DNA of 64,000 nucleotides from Capillidium heterosporum (Eukaryota; Entomophthoromycota; Entomophthoromycetes; Entomophthorales; Capillidiaceae), in the NCBI GenBank assembly GCA_016630905.1, contig WBMQ01000001.1:1-64000 (forward strand), written 5' to 3'. Below are positions 30,082 through 40,267 of the stretch, in pieces (position 1 is the first letter of the stretch; every line of letters begins with the position of its first letter). Position numbers and translations under genes: made by a program. Below the pieces are notes generated by a model, which ran no database searches, was not told the origin of the DNA, and saw only the letters and a program-made list of their open reading frames with translations.

Positions 30082-31917
30082 ATGAGCGATGTCAAAGTTC
30101 CAAAATACGCCTGCGATACCTGTAGGAAACGAAAGATCAGCTGTAGTAAAACTGTACCTCTTTGTATCCAATGCATTACCTTCAACTATAAATGCACCTA
30201 CACCTTCGTGCCAAAGGAAAAAAGCAAGTTGACTTCAATATCGAAGCCCAAGATCAAACTTATTATTTTCAATTCCAAAAGGGTTGCCGACTATACCAAC
30301 CAAGCACAAACATTAGGTGGGGAGTCAAATTCTAATTTCGCCGAACTAGGTAACTTAGACCACAAAATTCATCTGGATCAAAACAAAGTTTTGATCTGCA
30401 AGCCTAAGGACATCCAAAAGGTGAGTGTGGGAGCTAGTTTCGCATCAGAGTACTTCAACACCAAGTTTAATATGCTGATGACGTTTTTTAACAACACAAC
30501 CTTCGAGAAGAACCAGAAAGTATATGTATCTACTACCGGTAGCATGGACTACTACGGTGTGACCCCAGTTGCTAAATTTCTAACCATGTATGTTGTCCAC
30601 TTCTCCAAACCAGATAACTTGAACCGCATGTACTTGGACCGTAAACCATTTAACCCAGCCTGTCTACCTCCAATAACCACCTTGATTGATGTACAGAGTT
30701 TGCAGGATAGGTTAGTAGCAGCTTCGGTAACCGACATGTGCATACGAGCATACTTTCAGTTCTTCCATCCCTACCTTCCAGTCGTCAATAGGAGGTCAAT
30801 AGTGCAAAACTTTGAGAAACACTCCCCCATACTTACCAACACCATATGCTCGGTAGGATGTGGCTACCTACCCCATATTTCCGACAACATACGTGATTGG
30901 TTCAGCGATAAAGCTTCCCAATTTTTGAAGGAGTCGTATTTGACCTGTAGCTTGGACACATGTAGTGCATTGCTTATAACATGCAACTTCCAGCACGGCC
31001 CTAAAAGTTTCAGTAGGGGCTTTTTCGATTTAGGTAAGGCCATACGTATGGGTTACTGTTTAGGTCTGGACCATGATCCCAAACCTGGTACCGATCAAGA
31101 AACTAAAGAGTTGCGTTTACGTTTGTGGTGGTGGTGCCATATCTCTGACAAATTGTACGCAATCGGCATAAACGGTGTTTTGACCCACGACTTTCGGCTT
31201 GCTGATAGATCCTACCCCAAATTAAAATCATTGGATATATTTGAGGATGAAATGGATGAGACTTACCAGTTCACTATGGAGTGCAGCTGCCTCTACACTA
31301 AACTACTTTCCCAACTCTGCAAGCTGTTAGATCTCATATTGCGTAGAATCAAGTTTACTGAAATCATCCCTGACGACAAAGTGGAAGAGATGTACCATAT
31401 GGCTACAGCTTCAGCTCAACACCTTGAGCTATGGGAGGCCCAGACTACTCTCCAATTCCAATCGATAAATTCTACCAAGCCTAAATATATCCAAGATGTA
31501 GCCAAACCCTTCATTCTAAATTTACGACTTATTTGCAATTCAACGCTGTTATGCCTTTACCAGATCTTCAACAAGGTCAAGCAGGTCAGCTTAAAATACT
31601 ACTTTGAGATGAAAGCGACCTTGGTCTCCGACAGTATGGTGGAGGCTGCTTTGGTTTTGGGAAATGATATTTACTTTAGTGGTATGACGTACAAGTTTCC
31701 GGCTCTAGCTAGTGCTGCCTTCTACCAGATAAAGAACTGCAAATCGAAGGATCGCAGCGTCTCCAACAAAGCTTTAATGAATGTAAAGGCCATACTACGA
31801 ATTTTTAACCATATGAAGGTATATTATGCATTGGCTTACGAAAGCTTTAACATGGTACTGATGTTGGCAAGGGCTGAGAAAATAGATTTGGGCGAGGAGT
31901 TCGAGGGAATGAATTGA
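30082..31917 (+). CDS. Zn2Cys6 fungal transcription factor, paralogue 3
   Basis: A 611-residue intronless regulator. The zinc cluster CDTCRKRKISCSKTVPLCIQC...C starts at residue 10, with a basic linker, the middle homology region and the shared C-terminus LMLARAEKIDLGEEFEGMN. Its N-terminal part is closer in wording to paralogue 2 (GASFASEYFNTKF, TYTFVPKE). The stretch 30457-31140, from NTKFNMLMTFF through LRLWWWCH, is nearly base-for-base identical to paralogue 1 on the opposite strand, so the gene is a mosaic. Its regulatory targets are unknown; the nearest plus-strand neighbours are further paralogues. Confidence 0.9.
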   Translation: MSDVKVPKYACDTCRKRKISCSKTVPLCIQCITFNYKCTYTFVPKEKSKLTSISKPKIKLIIFNSKRVADYTNQAQTLGGESNSNFAELGNLDHKIHLDQNKVLICKPKDIQKVSVGASFASEYFNTKFNMLMTFFNNTTFEKNQKVYVSTTGSMDYYGVTPVAKFLTMYVVHFSKPDNLNRMYLDRKPFNPACLPPITTLIDVQSLQDRLVAASVTDMCIRAYFQFFHPYLPVVNRRSIVQNFEKHSPILTNTICSVGCGYLPHISDNIRDWFSDKASQFLKESYLTCSLDTCSALLITCNFQHGPKSFSRGFFDLGKAIRMGYCLGLDHDPKPGTDQETKELRLRLWWWCHISDKLYAIGINGVLTHDFRLADRSYPKLKSLDIFEDEMDETYQFTMECSCLYTKLLSQLCKLLDLILRRIKFTEIIPDDKVEEMYHMATASAQHLELWEAQTTLQFQSINSTKPKYIQDVAKPFILNLRLICNSTLLCLYQIFNKVKQVSLKYYFEMKATLVSDSMVEAALVLGNDIYFSGMTYKFPALASAAFYQIKNCKSKDRSVSNKALMNVKAILRIFNHMKVYYALAYESFNMVLMLARAEKIDLGEEFEGMN

Positions 31918-32735
31918 GAGGATGCATCTTTGGGGAAAAGTTTAAAGTCGTATGAACTATGTATATACGATAAAGGGCGATTGGGCTGATGAGCATGTGA
32001 GTAATTTATAATTCGTATATCTTTTTGAGTGATGTTTAAAGTAAAATATACTTGGTTACAGTTTAGAATGAGGCTTGGAAATTTTTACTAGAGGAAGTTA
32101 CTACCCAGTTCAGCAAAATTGGGCAGTTTTTTATAAGCTCAATTATATAACAGTGAATTACAATTTTGAACGTATTGGCATTATGCTTTGAAGCTAAAAA
32201 CTTAAGTTGGTAAAGCAATCTAAATCTATAGATAAAGCTGCCTAGTTCCTCTTTATTTTGGCTCTATTCAAGAATTCCCAAGGTAACTAGGTAATTTCCA
32301 TATCCTAACGACACCCTTTACCGCTAAATTTAGGTTCCTATTCAAAATACTTTGACTAAGATATTGAGATCAATTTGACCAGCTAACTTCCCATACGTTG
32401 AGGTAAAATTAGTTTCACCTTCATCTATATCGGCATGGAGCGAAGGATATTTGAATATACTTTGAATCAAAAATACTCCATTACTCTTTCTATTTATAGA
32501 AGCTATGAACGACGAATCCTCAGCTTTACAATGTGATGAGCTTTTTTATATCAAATCCATCACAACATTTTAGTTAAGCCTTTAGCTTTTGTAAAATATT
32601 TGCCATTGTCTAAACTCCTATTCCGAACAACATAAATAGCGAACCTTATCAAAATTCAAGTGCAATACTTTAATTTTTCGATATCGAAGCAATACTAGCA
32701 AGTATTTATTTACACTTTATTTGTAAAAGCTCAAG
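31918..32735. other. Intergenic between Zn2Cys6 paralogues 3 and 4
   Basis: AT-rich spacer with the promoter of paralogue 4; nothing else recognised. Confidence 0.5.
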
Positions 32736-34565
32736 ATGCCCAACCCCACAATTTCAAAGCACGCTTGCGATACCTGTAGGCGACGAAAAGTTAACTGCAA
32801 CAGAGTGATGCCCTTATGTATGCAATGTTCCGACTTTCAATACAAATGTAGTTATACTTTTGTCACCAAAATCAAGACCAAAAAGTTGGTACCCAAATCG
32901 AAGTCGAAGCTTATCATATTCGATCCCAAAGGAATGGTCAGCTACTGCAACAGTGCCCGAATATCAAGTCAAAGACGCGAAAGATCAATTTTCAAACCAG
33001 AGTCATCCAACCACACTAACAACGAGATCAATTTAGGAAGCTGCAAGTTTTTAGTTTACAAATCTAAGGACGTACAGAAATTAACCCTAAATTCCAATCT
33101 AAAGTCCGAATATTTCAACAGCAAGTTCGATATACTGATGACCTTCTTCAACAGTGCTTTAGTTGACAAGAATCAGAAAGTTTACATCTCGACGACTGGC
33201 AGTATGGACTACTACGGTGTCACCCCAGTCGCCAAATTTCTGACCATGTACGTGATCCACTTTGCCAAGCCTACCAACTTGAACCAGATGTTTTTAGATC
33301 GCAAACCTAGTAAACCGGCGACGTTACCTCCCATAACCAAGTTGCTCAATTTGGAGCATCTGCAAGATGAATTGGCAGCATTTTCAATAACCGATACATG
33401 TATAAAAGCCTACTTCAAATACTGCCACCCCCATCATCCAGTCGTCAACCCTAGATCTTTAATTCAAAACTGGGAAAAGCATGACAAAGTTCTAACTAAC
33501 ATCATCGTTTCAGTTGGCTGTGGCTACTTACCTCAAATTTCCGATAGGATACGAGATTACTTTTCCGATCGCTCAACCAAACTACTCGAGTCTTCGTATA
33601 CAAAATGCAATTTGGATACAATTAGTGCCCTTCTCATCATGTCCAACTTTCAACACAACCCCAAAACTTTCAGCAAAGGTTTCTTTAACTTGGGGTTGGC
33701 TATTCGCATGGGCTACGCACTAGGTTTGGATCAAGATCCACCTACCAATGTTGACAAAGAAACTAAAGAGTTAAGGAATCGCATCTGGTGGTGGTGTCAT
33801 ATATTCGACAAGCTGTATGCCTACGGTATGAACGGTGTCATGTGTCACGATGTACACATTACTAATAGACCTTTTCCCAAACTAAGCACCATGGATGGCG
33901 AAGATGAAGCTTCCAAGTTCGAGATGGAGTGTAGCTGTTTATCTACCCAACTTCTATCCCAGCTCTGTCAACTTTTGTATCCCATCATGCGCAAGTTTAA
34001 GTTTACCGAAATAATCCCAGAAGCTAAAGTCAATGAGATGTATCGATTGACCACTGCTTCAGCTCAGCATCTAGAGCTGTGGGAGAGTAGGGTATCTATC
34101 CAATTTGAAAGCCTAATTTGTAAAAAACCTCAGTGGGCTCAAAAAGTAGCAAATACTTTTATCCTACACCTAAAGTTGGTATCGCAATCGACGTTACTTT
34201 GTCTCTATCAAACATTCAACAAGATCAAAGATGTGGGTCTAAAGGCTTACTTTGAGTCCAAAGCTACTAATGCATCCAACAAAACTATTGAGATGGCTCT
34301 GGAACTTGGTAAAGATATCTACTTTACTGGTATCACCAACAAGTTTCCAATTCTGGGTAATGCCGTTTTCTATCAAATCAAAAATAGCAAATCAAAGAAC
34401 CAACAAATTGCTCAAAAGGCTTTACAGAACGTCAAGGCGGTGATACGCATAATGAACAATTTGAAGATCTATTGTTCGTTGAGTTCATGTTGCTTGAGTA
34501 TGGTGCTGCTGCTGGCTCGAGCTGAAAAGTTAGATCTGGGTGAAGAGTTTGACGATATAGATTAG
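32736..34565 (+). CDS. Zn2Cys6 fungal transcription factor, paralogue 4
   Basis: A 609-residue intronless protein with cluster CDTCRRRKVNCNRVMPLCMQC...C and basic linker KIKTKKLVPKSKSK. The middle region has YFKYCHPHHPVVNPRS (the arginine pair after N is changed to PR), GLAIRMGYALGLDQDPP and NRIWWWCHIFDK. The C-terminus LLLARAEKLDLGEEFDDID keeps the family ending. It sits 0.8 kb downstream of paralogue 3 in the same orientation, consistent with tandem duplication. Function beyond sequence-specific regulation is unknown. Confidence 0.9.
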   Translation: MPNPTISKHACDTCRRRKVNCNRVMPLCMQCSDFQYKCSYTFVTKIKTKKLVPKSKSKLIIFDPKGMVSYCNSARISSQRRERSIFKPESSNHTNNEINLGSCKFLVYKSKDVQKLTLNSNLKSEYFNSKFDILMTFFNSALVDKNQKVYISTTGSMDYYGVTPVAKFLTMYVIHFAKPTNLNQMFLDRKPSKPATLPPITKLLNLEHLQDELAAFSITDTCIKAYFKYCHPHHPVVNPRSLIQNWEKHDKVLTNIIVSVGCGYLPQISDRIRDYFSDRSTKLLESSYTKCNLDTISALLIMSNFQHNPKTFSKGFFNLGLAIRMGYALGLDQDPPTNVDKETKELRNRIWWWCHIFDKLYAYGMNGVMCHDVHITNRPFPKLSTMDGEDEASKFEMECSCLSTQLLSQLCQLLYPIMRKFKFTEIIPEAKVNEMYRLTTASAQHLELWESRVSIQFESLICKKPQWAQKVANTFILHLKLVSQSTLLCLYQTFNKIKDVGLKAYFESKATNASNKTIEMALELGKDIYFTGITNKFPILGNAVFYQIKNSKSKNQQIAQKALQNVKAVIRIMNNLKIYCSLSSCCLSMVLLLARAEKLDLGEEFDDID

Positions 34566-34764
34566 AAATTTGAGAAACTCTTTTGTAGAGTAAAGGAGTA
34601 AATAAGTACTACTTTATTTCAAATTTAATAATATCTATTATAAAATAAAGGAAAAGCTAAATTTAGTAAAACTTTTTTAAAGTCTTATACATCTTTGCCA
34701 AATGCGTATTGTCTATAGGATACTCATCACAATTATAAAAATTTTTGTATCTTTCGTTTTTATA

Positions 34765-35374
34765 TTAGTTATAGCCCACATAATCACTACTATTTTCTTT
34801 ATAATAAATCTCGACATTGCTTTTGTTCTCATATTCAATGCAATTGTCATCGCTGCTTCCATATTTAACTTTTAAATCGCTTTCCTAATCACCTTCACCT
34901 TCGTTTTTATCTTCATCTTAATCTTGGTTCTCATCTCATTCTTCTTCCTCTCTTTCTATATAGCCATTATCATCACCACTACTCTGAATGGTAAATATGT
35001 AAGGATCCTTCATAAATATGTTGAAAATAATACACAACATACTGTATTGCAGTTTCAGGTGTTTGCACTAAGAAATCAAAAAATCAATTATGTTTTTGAT
35101 TTTCTCTTTTGTAGTCGTTGCCATCCTTGGTACCAGCTTGATGCATTCCTACCATAAATTGCCTATCCGTTGCAGCATCGTAAACTAAAAAATTAATGAT
35201 CCCTAGTTCAGTCACCACATTCTTCTTAATAAAGTAGTCCTTGTCCTCGTACAACTCATGTATGAAGTTCATAGCCTGCTTAACATTGGATTGTGATACG
35301 GACTGTGCTTCCTTTAAAGCTACATTCAAGTTTTCAAAGTGACTATCGATTATGTTTTCAACCAGACCTGTCAT
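34765..35374 (-). pseudogene. MCQAG-family relic 2 (N-terminal domain open, acidic tail broken by stops)
   Basis: From ATG 35374 the frame is intact for 96 codons: MTGLVENIIDSHFENLNVAL, SQSNVKQAMNFIHELYEDKD, FIKKNVVTELGIINFLVY, FMVGMHQAGTKDG. A premature TGA at about 35084 follows NQKHN. Beyond it, a shifted frame restores the paralogous end of the domain (IYEGSLHIYHSE). Then comes an acidic tail in one frame (SSGDDNGYIEREEEE, DENQD, DEDKNEGEGD, YENKSNVEIYYKENSSD) interrupted by TGA, TAA and TAG, ending at 34765. A 96-residue truncated product could still be made, so decay may be partial. Confidence 0.65.
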
Positions 35375-36791
35375 TTTTTGTAAAAATAAAAGGAGGGATA
35401 TGTAGCTCAATATATATACCTTTTACAGTTAGAATTGATTGATATTCTTTTGCATTACAACTTATAAGTTTTTGAAGTATAGTATAGAAACCACTAATCA
35501 CTATATAGGCCCGGATAAAAGTATCACTTTAAATATTATTTTTGTTCACAATTGAAAATGGAGAGATTATCTTTGATGTGACTTCCTTTTTAAGGATAGT
35601 TTACATCACGTTTCGATAACTCGTACTTTTAAAAGTAGTTTTATATTATCTATAGGTGGACAGTCAATTAAATTTTTAGCAATATTATGCTCGATATACT
35701 TGATTTTTTATCTCATTTATGGAAATACGGAAAACTAAACTTTCACTTTGAACAATTTGAAGCTTATTCCAAATTTACTACTTTTAAATAATATAGGAGT
35801 GTTTTATAAAGCGCTACCTAAGCAGAATATGTATATAAAATTTATCTATACTATGAAAAAAAGTGCTCCATTGTTACAATATTTTCCAACAGCTTTCAGA
35901 TAATATTGTTCAGCATATTTATTCATAGTATTCTCATAATTTATCACACGCTTTGACTCCACGCCTAGTAGTTATAATCATATGCTGGCCTGTCCTAACC
36001 TTATAAAATACTTTATCTAAAACCTTATACTTTTCGAGTAACTTGTTATTCAATTTTATTACAGTATTCATATATTCCTGGCTGTCATTACTACTTGAAC
36101 CAGAGCCTCAAAGTCCTTTTTGGTACATATACAAAGATATGGTGAATTTTAGAACTTATTGAAAATTACGAAAGCTACAACTCCCAGTTCAATTTTTATA
36201 TTCGATACTATGTAGCCAGTACTTGCAAATATTTGGCTTAAGAGGTTCATGCTATCTTCTGGATCTTTTATCTAGGTATAAAATTCGATCGTCGAGATTT
36301 TAATAAAATTTTATCCAGCTTCAAAACTAAAAGCAGCTACATGTTGTCAAGTAAATGATGGATTGATCAAGATATCAACTAAAAAGAGATTTTTTATCGA
36401 TACATGTAACTAATATATATTATTTTTAGACTTTGCTAACGTGAAAGTGAATTTTAAGCTCAGTTCCAAGCTACCACATGTTAATTTTTTCTTATATATC
36501 AATTTGATCTATAGAAGATTGATTACCGCCTTGCGAAGCTGGAAACTTCCAGCCTATAGTCTAATGAACTTGATAGATATGCCATAAACTTAGAATATTT
36601 GCTAAAATATATGTACTATATATAGAGAGTCAAATGAATACCATCGATGAATTTAAAGTAAATTTGCAATTTATAAGATAAACGCTGCGTTTCAATTTTA
36701 AGTTTATTAGAGTAGCGTATTTTTAACGACTTATCGATATTTTCAATACTCGATTCATCTTTCAGGCCATATAGACATCGTTAATAGAATA
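35375..36791. other. Intergenic, 1.4 kb, AT-rich
   Basis: Separates two MCQAG relics on the same strand. Nothing else recognised. Confidence 0.55.
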
Positions 36792-37617
36792 TCATCCCTC
36801 TTTATACTCGACACAACCTTCTTAATTATTGTAAGTATTCCCATTTTTCTCTTCTACATCACTGCTATTATCTTAGACATCCTTTTCTTTATCATCAGCA
36901 TACTTATTCTCATCAATCTTCTCATTTTCACCTTTAGATTCAAATTTGCTATCTTTTTCACCTTTTACAATTTAAACGGCTTCCATTTCTTCAATATTGA
37001 CATTAGTAACTTAAATACCTTTTCTATATTAGAAAAAATCGAAAATATCAATAGTATCATTAACTTTGACCTAATTGATGTCATCTCCTTGACTATGTGA
37101 CACATAGTAGTACAGACTCTCCATAGCTATTTTAGATAGTAAATATTCGATACTATACCATTTCTGTAAAAGGAAACTTAAAGTCACAGAAAGGTTTATA
37201 AGTCCTTGTGAGTTCTCCCGTTTATTGTCATTACTGTCTTTGGTACTAGTTTGACGCATACTTATCATGGCTGAAATGTCGATGTTCTTGTCAAATTAAA
37301 AAATCTATTACACCTTTGGAAGTTTCAACACTCTTCAATAGTAAAGTTGTTGGTATCAAAAGCTTTATCTAGTAGCATTTCCAGAATCTGGCAGACTTCT
37401 CACCTAAGGATATACTTTTTATTACTGAGAGCTTGCTTGACATTTTCAATGAATTAAATGAACTTGTCGTCAACTTGATCAGATTATCGGTAGTTTTAGC
37501 TATTTTTTTGAATATTTTTCGAAGAGCTTGATCACCTTAGCTTTTTGCTATAGATTTAACCTTTGAGACTAACTGCTTATTGATACTTTGTTGGAGTTGA
37601 GAGCCAATGTATTTTTG
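36792..37617 (-). pseudogene. MCQAG-family relic 3 (many stops)
   Basis: The most decayed copy. From about 37450 it reads ENVKQALSNKKYILR, stop, EVCQILEMLLDKAFDTNNFT, then ETSKGVIDFLI, stop. An open piece follows (37268-37071: MISMRQTSTKDSNDNKRENS, GLINLSVTLSFLLQKWYS), then an acidic tail with at least six in-frame stops (EMEA, KGEKDSKFESKGENEKIDEN, KYADDKEKDV, SSDVEEKNGN) to TGA at 36792. Upstream (about 37500-37617) a block reading SQLQQSINKQLV...ALRK matches that before relic 1. Together with 34765-35374 it forms a same-strand pair. Confidence 0.6.
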
Positions 37618-37902
37618 AAAACTGTTAGTACCTGCTAATTGAGTGGAATTTATTGTTGCAGTTACAGTTATAAAGTATAATAAAGGTCATGGTAACATAT
37701 ATATATCGATTTTCTTTTAAAATTATATATGATTTGGATTGCGCAACTATTTCTGAAAACGTAGAGCTGAAGCCAGCTACTTCATTGAATAGAATCCTCC
37801 TACAGGTTAACTGCAACTCATATGGCTGTTAGTGGTATATAGAAAAAGACTTTTAAATTATATTTCAAATTTTCTTTGAGAATTAAGGATTTCTAAACCA
37901 AT

Positions 37903-38139
37903 TTAGTTTATTTTCCCTAAAGAATAATTAGCCAATCTTCCAACTTGGTTGGAAGTATGGTTTGAATTCGCCACTATACTTTTGCTAAATTTCGGGACGC
38001 TTCCATGCTTTTGGAAAATAGTAGTACTTATAAATAATGATATTTTCAAAATCCAAATGAACTCTCTGTATCTTTCGTCGAAAATATCAATTGGAACTCC
38101 CTTTTCCTTCCTAATTTGGTAAATATTGGCACTTTCCAT
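37903..38139 (-). CDS. Small ORF, unrecognised, possibly a gene fragment
   Basis: A 78-codon frame from ATG 38139. The start has natural-looking protein wording (MESANIYQIRKEKGVPIDIF, DERYREFIWILKI), and the frame stays open 26 more codons upstream (AVVYSSADCSESIKSW). That suggests a fragment of a longer soluble protein, not an independent small gene. No domain is recognised. AT-rich flanks and neighbouring relics favour decay. Confidence 0.25.
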   Translation of the reverse strand: MESANIYQIRKEKGVPIDIFDERYREFIWILKISLFISTTIFQKHGSVPKFSKSIVANSNHTSNQVGRLANYSLGKIN

Positions 38140-38442
38140 TTGAATCCAACTTTTGATACTTTCACTACAATCAGCCGATGAGTAAACTACAGCTATACAG
38201 AAATAAATTTAGCAAATTAAATAGTACATATTTAACTATTAGAAACTATAATTTGTTAAAATAATCCGGAAAAATATGTAATCTTTGGTAGTGAAAGTAT
38301 TAGCTAAATACTTGATGGATGATTTTAGATTGAAATATATAGAATTGACATTTAAATAATTCAGCAAGCATGTGTGAAATTACATGTTAAAACACCATTT
38401 TAATCTTCCCCTAATATAAAATAGCGTTGTTTTTATAGTAGC

Positions 38443-39506
38443 TGTAACAACCCTGGTCGTCACAATCCCGATTATTAGGTCATAGACCTATTCCTTTCTT
38501 AGATTCCCTTCCTTTTGCTATTTCTTACTAATTTTCAAATTCTTTTTTGTTCCCCAATTCATAACTATCTTAGTTACGAATCCACCCCACATATCAATTA
38601 TTTCGATTACCTTTATTATTTTCTTAAACTTGACCATAACCTGGGAACTCTAGCGATTAGCAGCACATTAGCTGATCTATACCTTCCAACAATGGAAAAC
38701 ACATCAGTAGTAGTTAAGATAATTACTGGCCTTTTGGATAAACTTGGTAAACACTCAATTAATCTATAGAGTAGTGAATTGCCGAAGGGGAATCCAATCC
38801 CGCTAACATCATTACAACCAAGGCACCAAGAGGATATTTAAACCCCTTGGTGACTACCAAAAGCCAGCATCTTGACAACGTTCCACCTCGCTATTTTTAA
38901 TAGCTGTTACTCACCCCCTGTCCCTAACCGTAACTATTCCCAGCAGCCTAATCTCGTCCTTCGTCCCTAAATAAATTTATCCTTTACTTGTACTTTTATT
39001 TTCAGCATAGTAATACTATGTGGTCTAGTCTCTCCGTCCTTCCGGCCTCCCACTACCTTTTGACGATCCTCGCTACCCTCGGATCTCACCTTCTTTGGGC
39101 AATTAATGTTACTAATACCGTCTACCCCTTTGAACCAACGTTGACCTATTAACCAACCCCTACTTTTGACCCTAACACTGTGGCACCAGTGGTTGTGCAA
39201 CTACCACATAGCTGGCCCCCTTTAGTTCAGCATCACTCCGCTTCCAAGTCCCAACCCGTCTCTTCGGTCCCCTCCTGGAACTGGGACTTGACTACCATTG
39301 TATGGGCACTCCTTATGGTGTACCTCCTTCACCTGGCTGTCCGGCCTGCCATCCGGAGAATTCAAGCCTTTGTCACCAATGCAGTGGTGGGCCTTAGTTC
39401 AGCTTTCCTAACCTACCACGTCATGAGTTCCCAATATGATGCCATCATTGACTGGATCTAGCGATACCTTCCTGGACCTTACATTAATACTTACTTGCTA
39501 TGTTAC
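38443..39506 (+). mobile_element. Dispersed element, younger copy A (LTR-like ends)
   Basis: Begins TGTAACAACCCTGGTCGTC and ends near TGTTAC, like the inverted ends of many LTRs, and is visibly richer in G and C than its surroundings. The same blocks, in the same order, occur on the minus strand at 18579-19357. It contains a possible TATA region (GGATATTTAAACCCC at about 38830), a short frame MENTSVVVKIITGLLDKLGK and, at 39018-39461, a frame for a small membrane protein. No target-site duplication could be found by eye, and no pol gene is present. It is either a solo LTR with an unusual ORF or a non-autonomous element of unknown class. Confidence 0.6.
39018..39461 (+). pseudogene. Small two-segment membrane protein frame inside element A (one internal stop)
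   Basis: 148 codons from ATG to TAG with a single TAA at codon 45. The N-terminus resembles a signal anchor (MWSSLSVLPASHYLLTILAT, SHLLWAINVTNTV). A proline-rich middle (PTPTFDPNTVAPVVVQLPHS) precedes a second hydrophobic stretch (IVWALLMVYLLHLAV) and VVGLSSAFLTY. The B copy shows the same start (M-stop-SKFFAFSTHYALIFFASF) and the same VVG-x2-S-x2-LTY unit, so the frame is ancestral to the element. No known family is recognised. Confidence 0.5.
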
Positions 39507-40267
39507 TATTAAATAAAAATACACCTAAAGGTATATCTATTGAAATCTCTAAAAATAATAGATAGTGAAATACATATAAAAACATATCTTAATAATAATC
39601 ATAGAAGGCAAATTTTTGGAGATTGGATGCAAATAAGCAATTTAATAAGGTATACGTCTAGCCTGATAATGTCATTAGATCGGTGCTAGGCTATGAAATA
39701 TAGTCTCAAATTTATACTTACTCCAATTAAATAAAACTATATACCCACTATCAGGAAGCTAAATACTTTGATAAGTTAAGCGTATTTAGTACATCTGTAA
39801 AACAGACCTGTAATAATAAGAGCTTCACATCAAACTTTGAATAAAGTATTGATAGAAATTAAAGATATGCAAGTTATCCAACCTTGGCTATAAATCATAA
39901 GTGTAAGCGTTCAAATAAGATTCTCGTCCAATAGAACTAACTGACTTTGATCTGAGTTACAAATAGTTGGCCTTTTCGAATCACTTGTGTAAGAAATAGC
40001 CAGTAGGCTTGAAAGAATTGGCAAATATTCTGGTGCTAATTGTAGATATTACCCAAAAAAATGAGTCAATTAATAGGGTCCAAAACCTCAAAAAATAAGC
40101 TTCTTAAAGTGCATTTATACAGCACTCATTACTTTAGTTTGAAATAAAGGCTTTGCATTCCTTTGAATTACTAGGATCAACACGAAATTATGCAGCGGTT
40201 AGGTTAGAATAAGTGTACATAAACGACAGCAAGAAGTTGGACTTTGTATAGTTTTTAATTATTCCAT
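39507..40267. other. Intergenic, AT-rich
   Basis: Upstream region of Zn2Cys6 paralogue 5; sharply more AT-rich than the preceding element. Nothing else recognised. Confidence 0.5.

Noticed and set aside
20926-30743. Identical 63-codon antisense frames at 20926-21117 (+) and 30552-30743 (-)
   Set aside because: They are shadows of the converted tract in Zn2Cys6 paralogues 1 and 3, not genes; the identity itself is reported as conversion.
34765-37617. Stop-codon reassignment suggested by in-frame TAA/TAG in acidic tails
   Set aside because: All intact genes in the window end at normal TAA/TAG/TGA and have no internal ones; decay explains the relics.
38443-39506. Complete autonomous LTR retrotransposon
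   Set aside because: No gag, reverse transcriptase or integrase frame and no second terminal copy nearby; only a single element-like unit is present.
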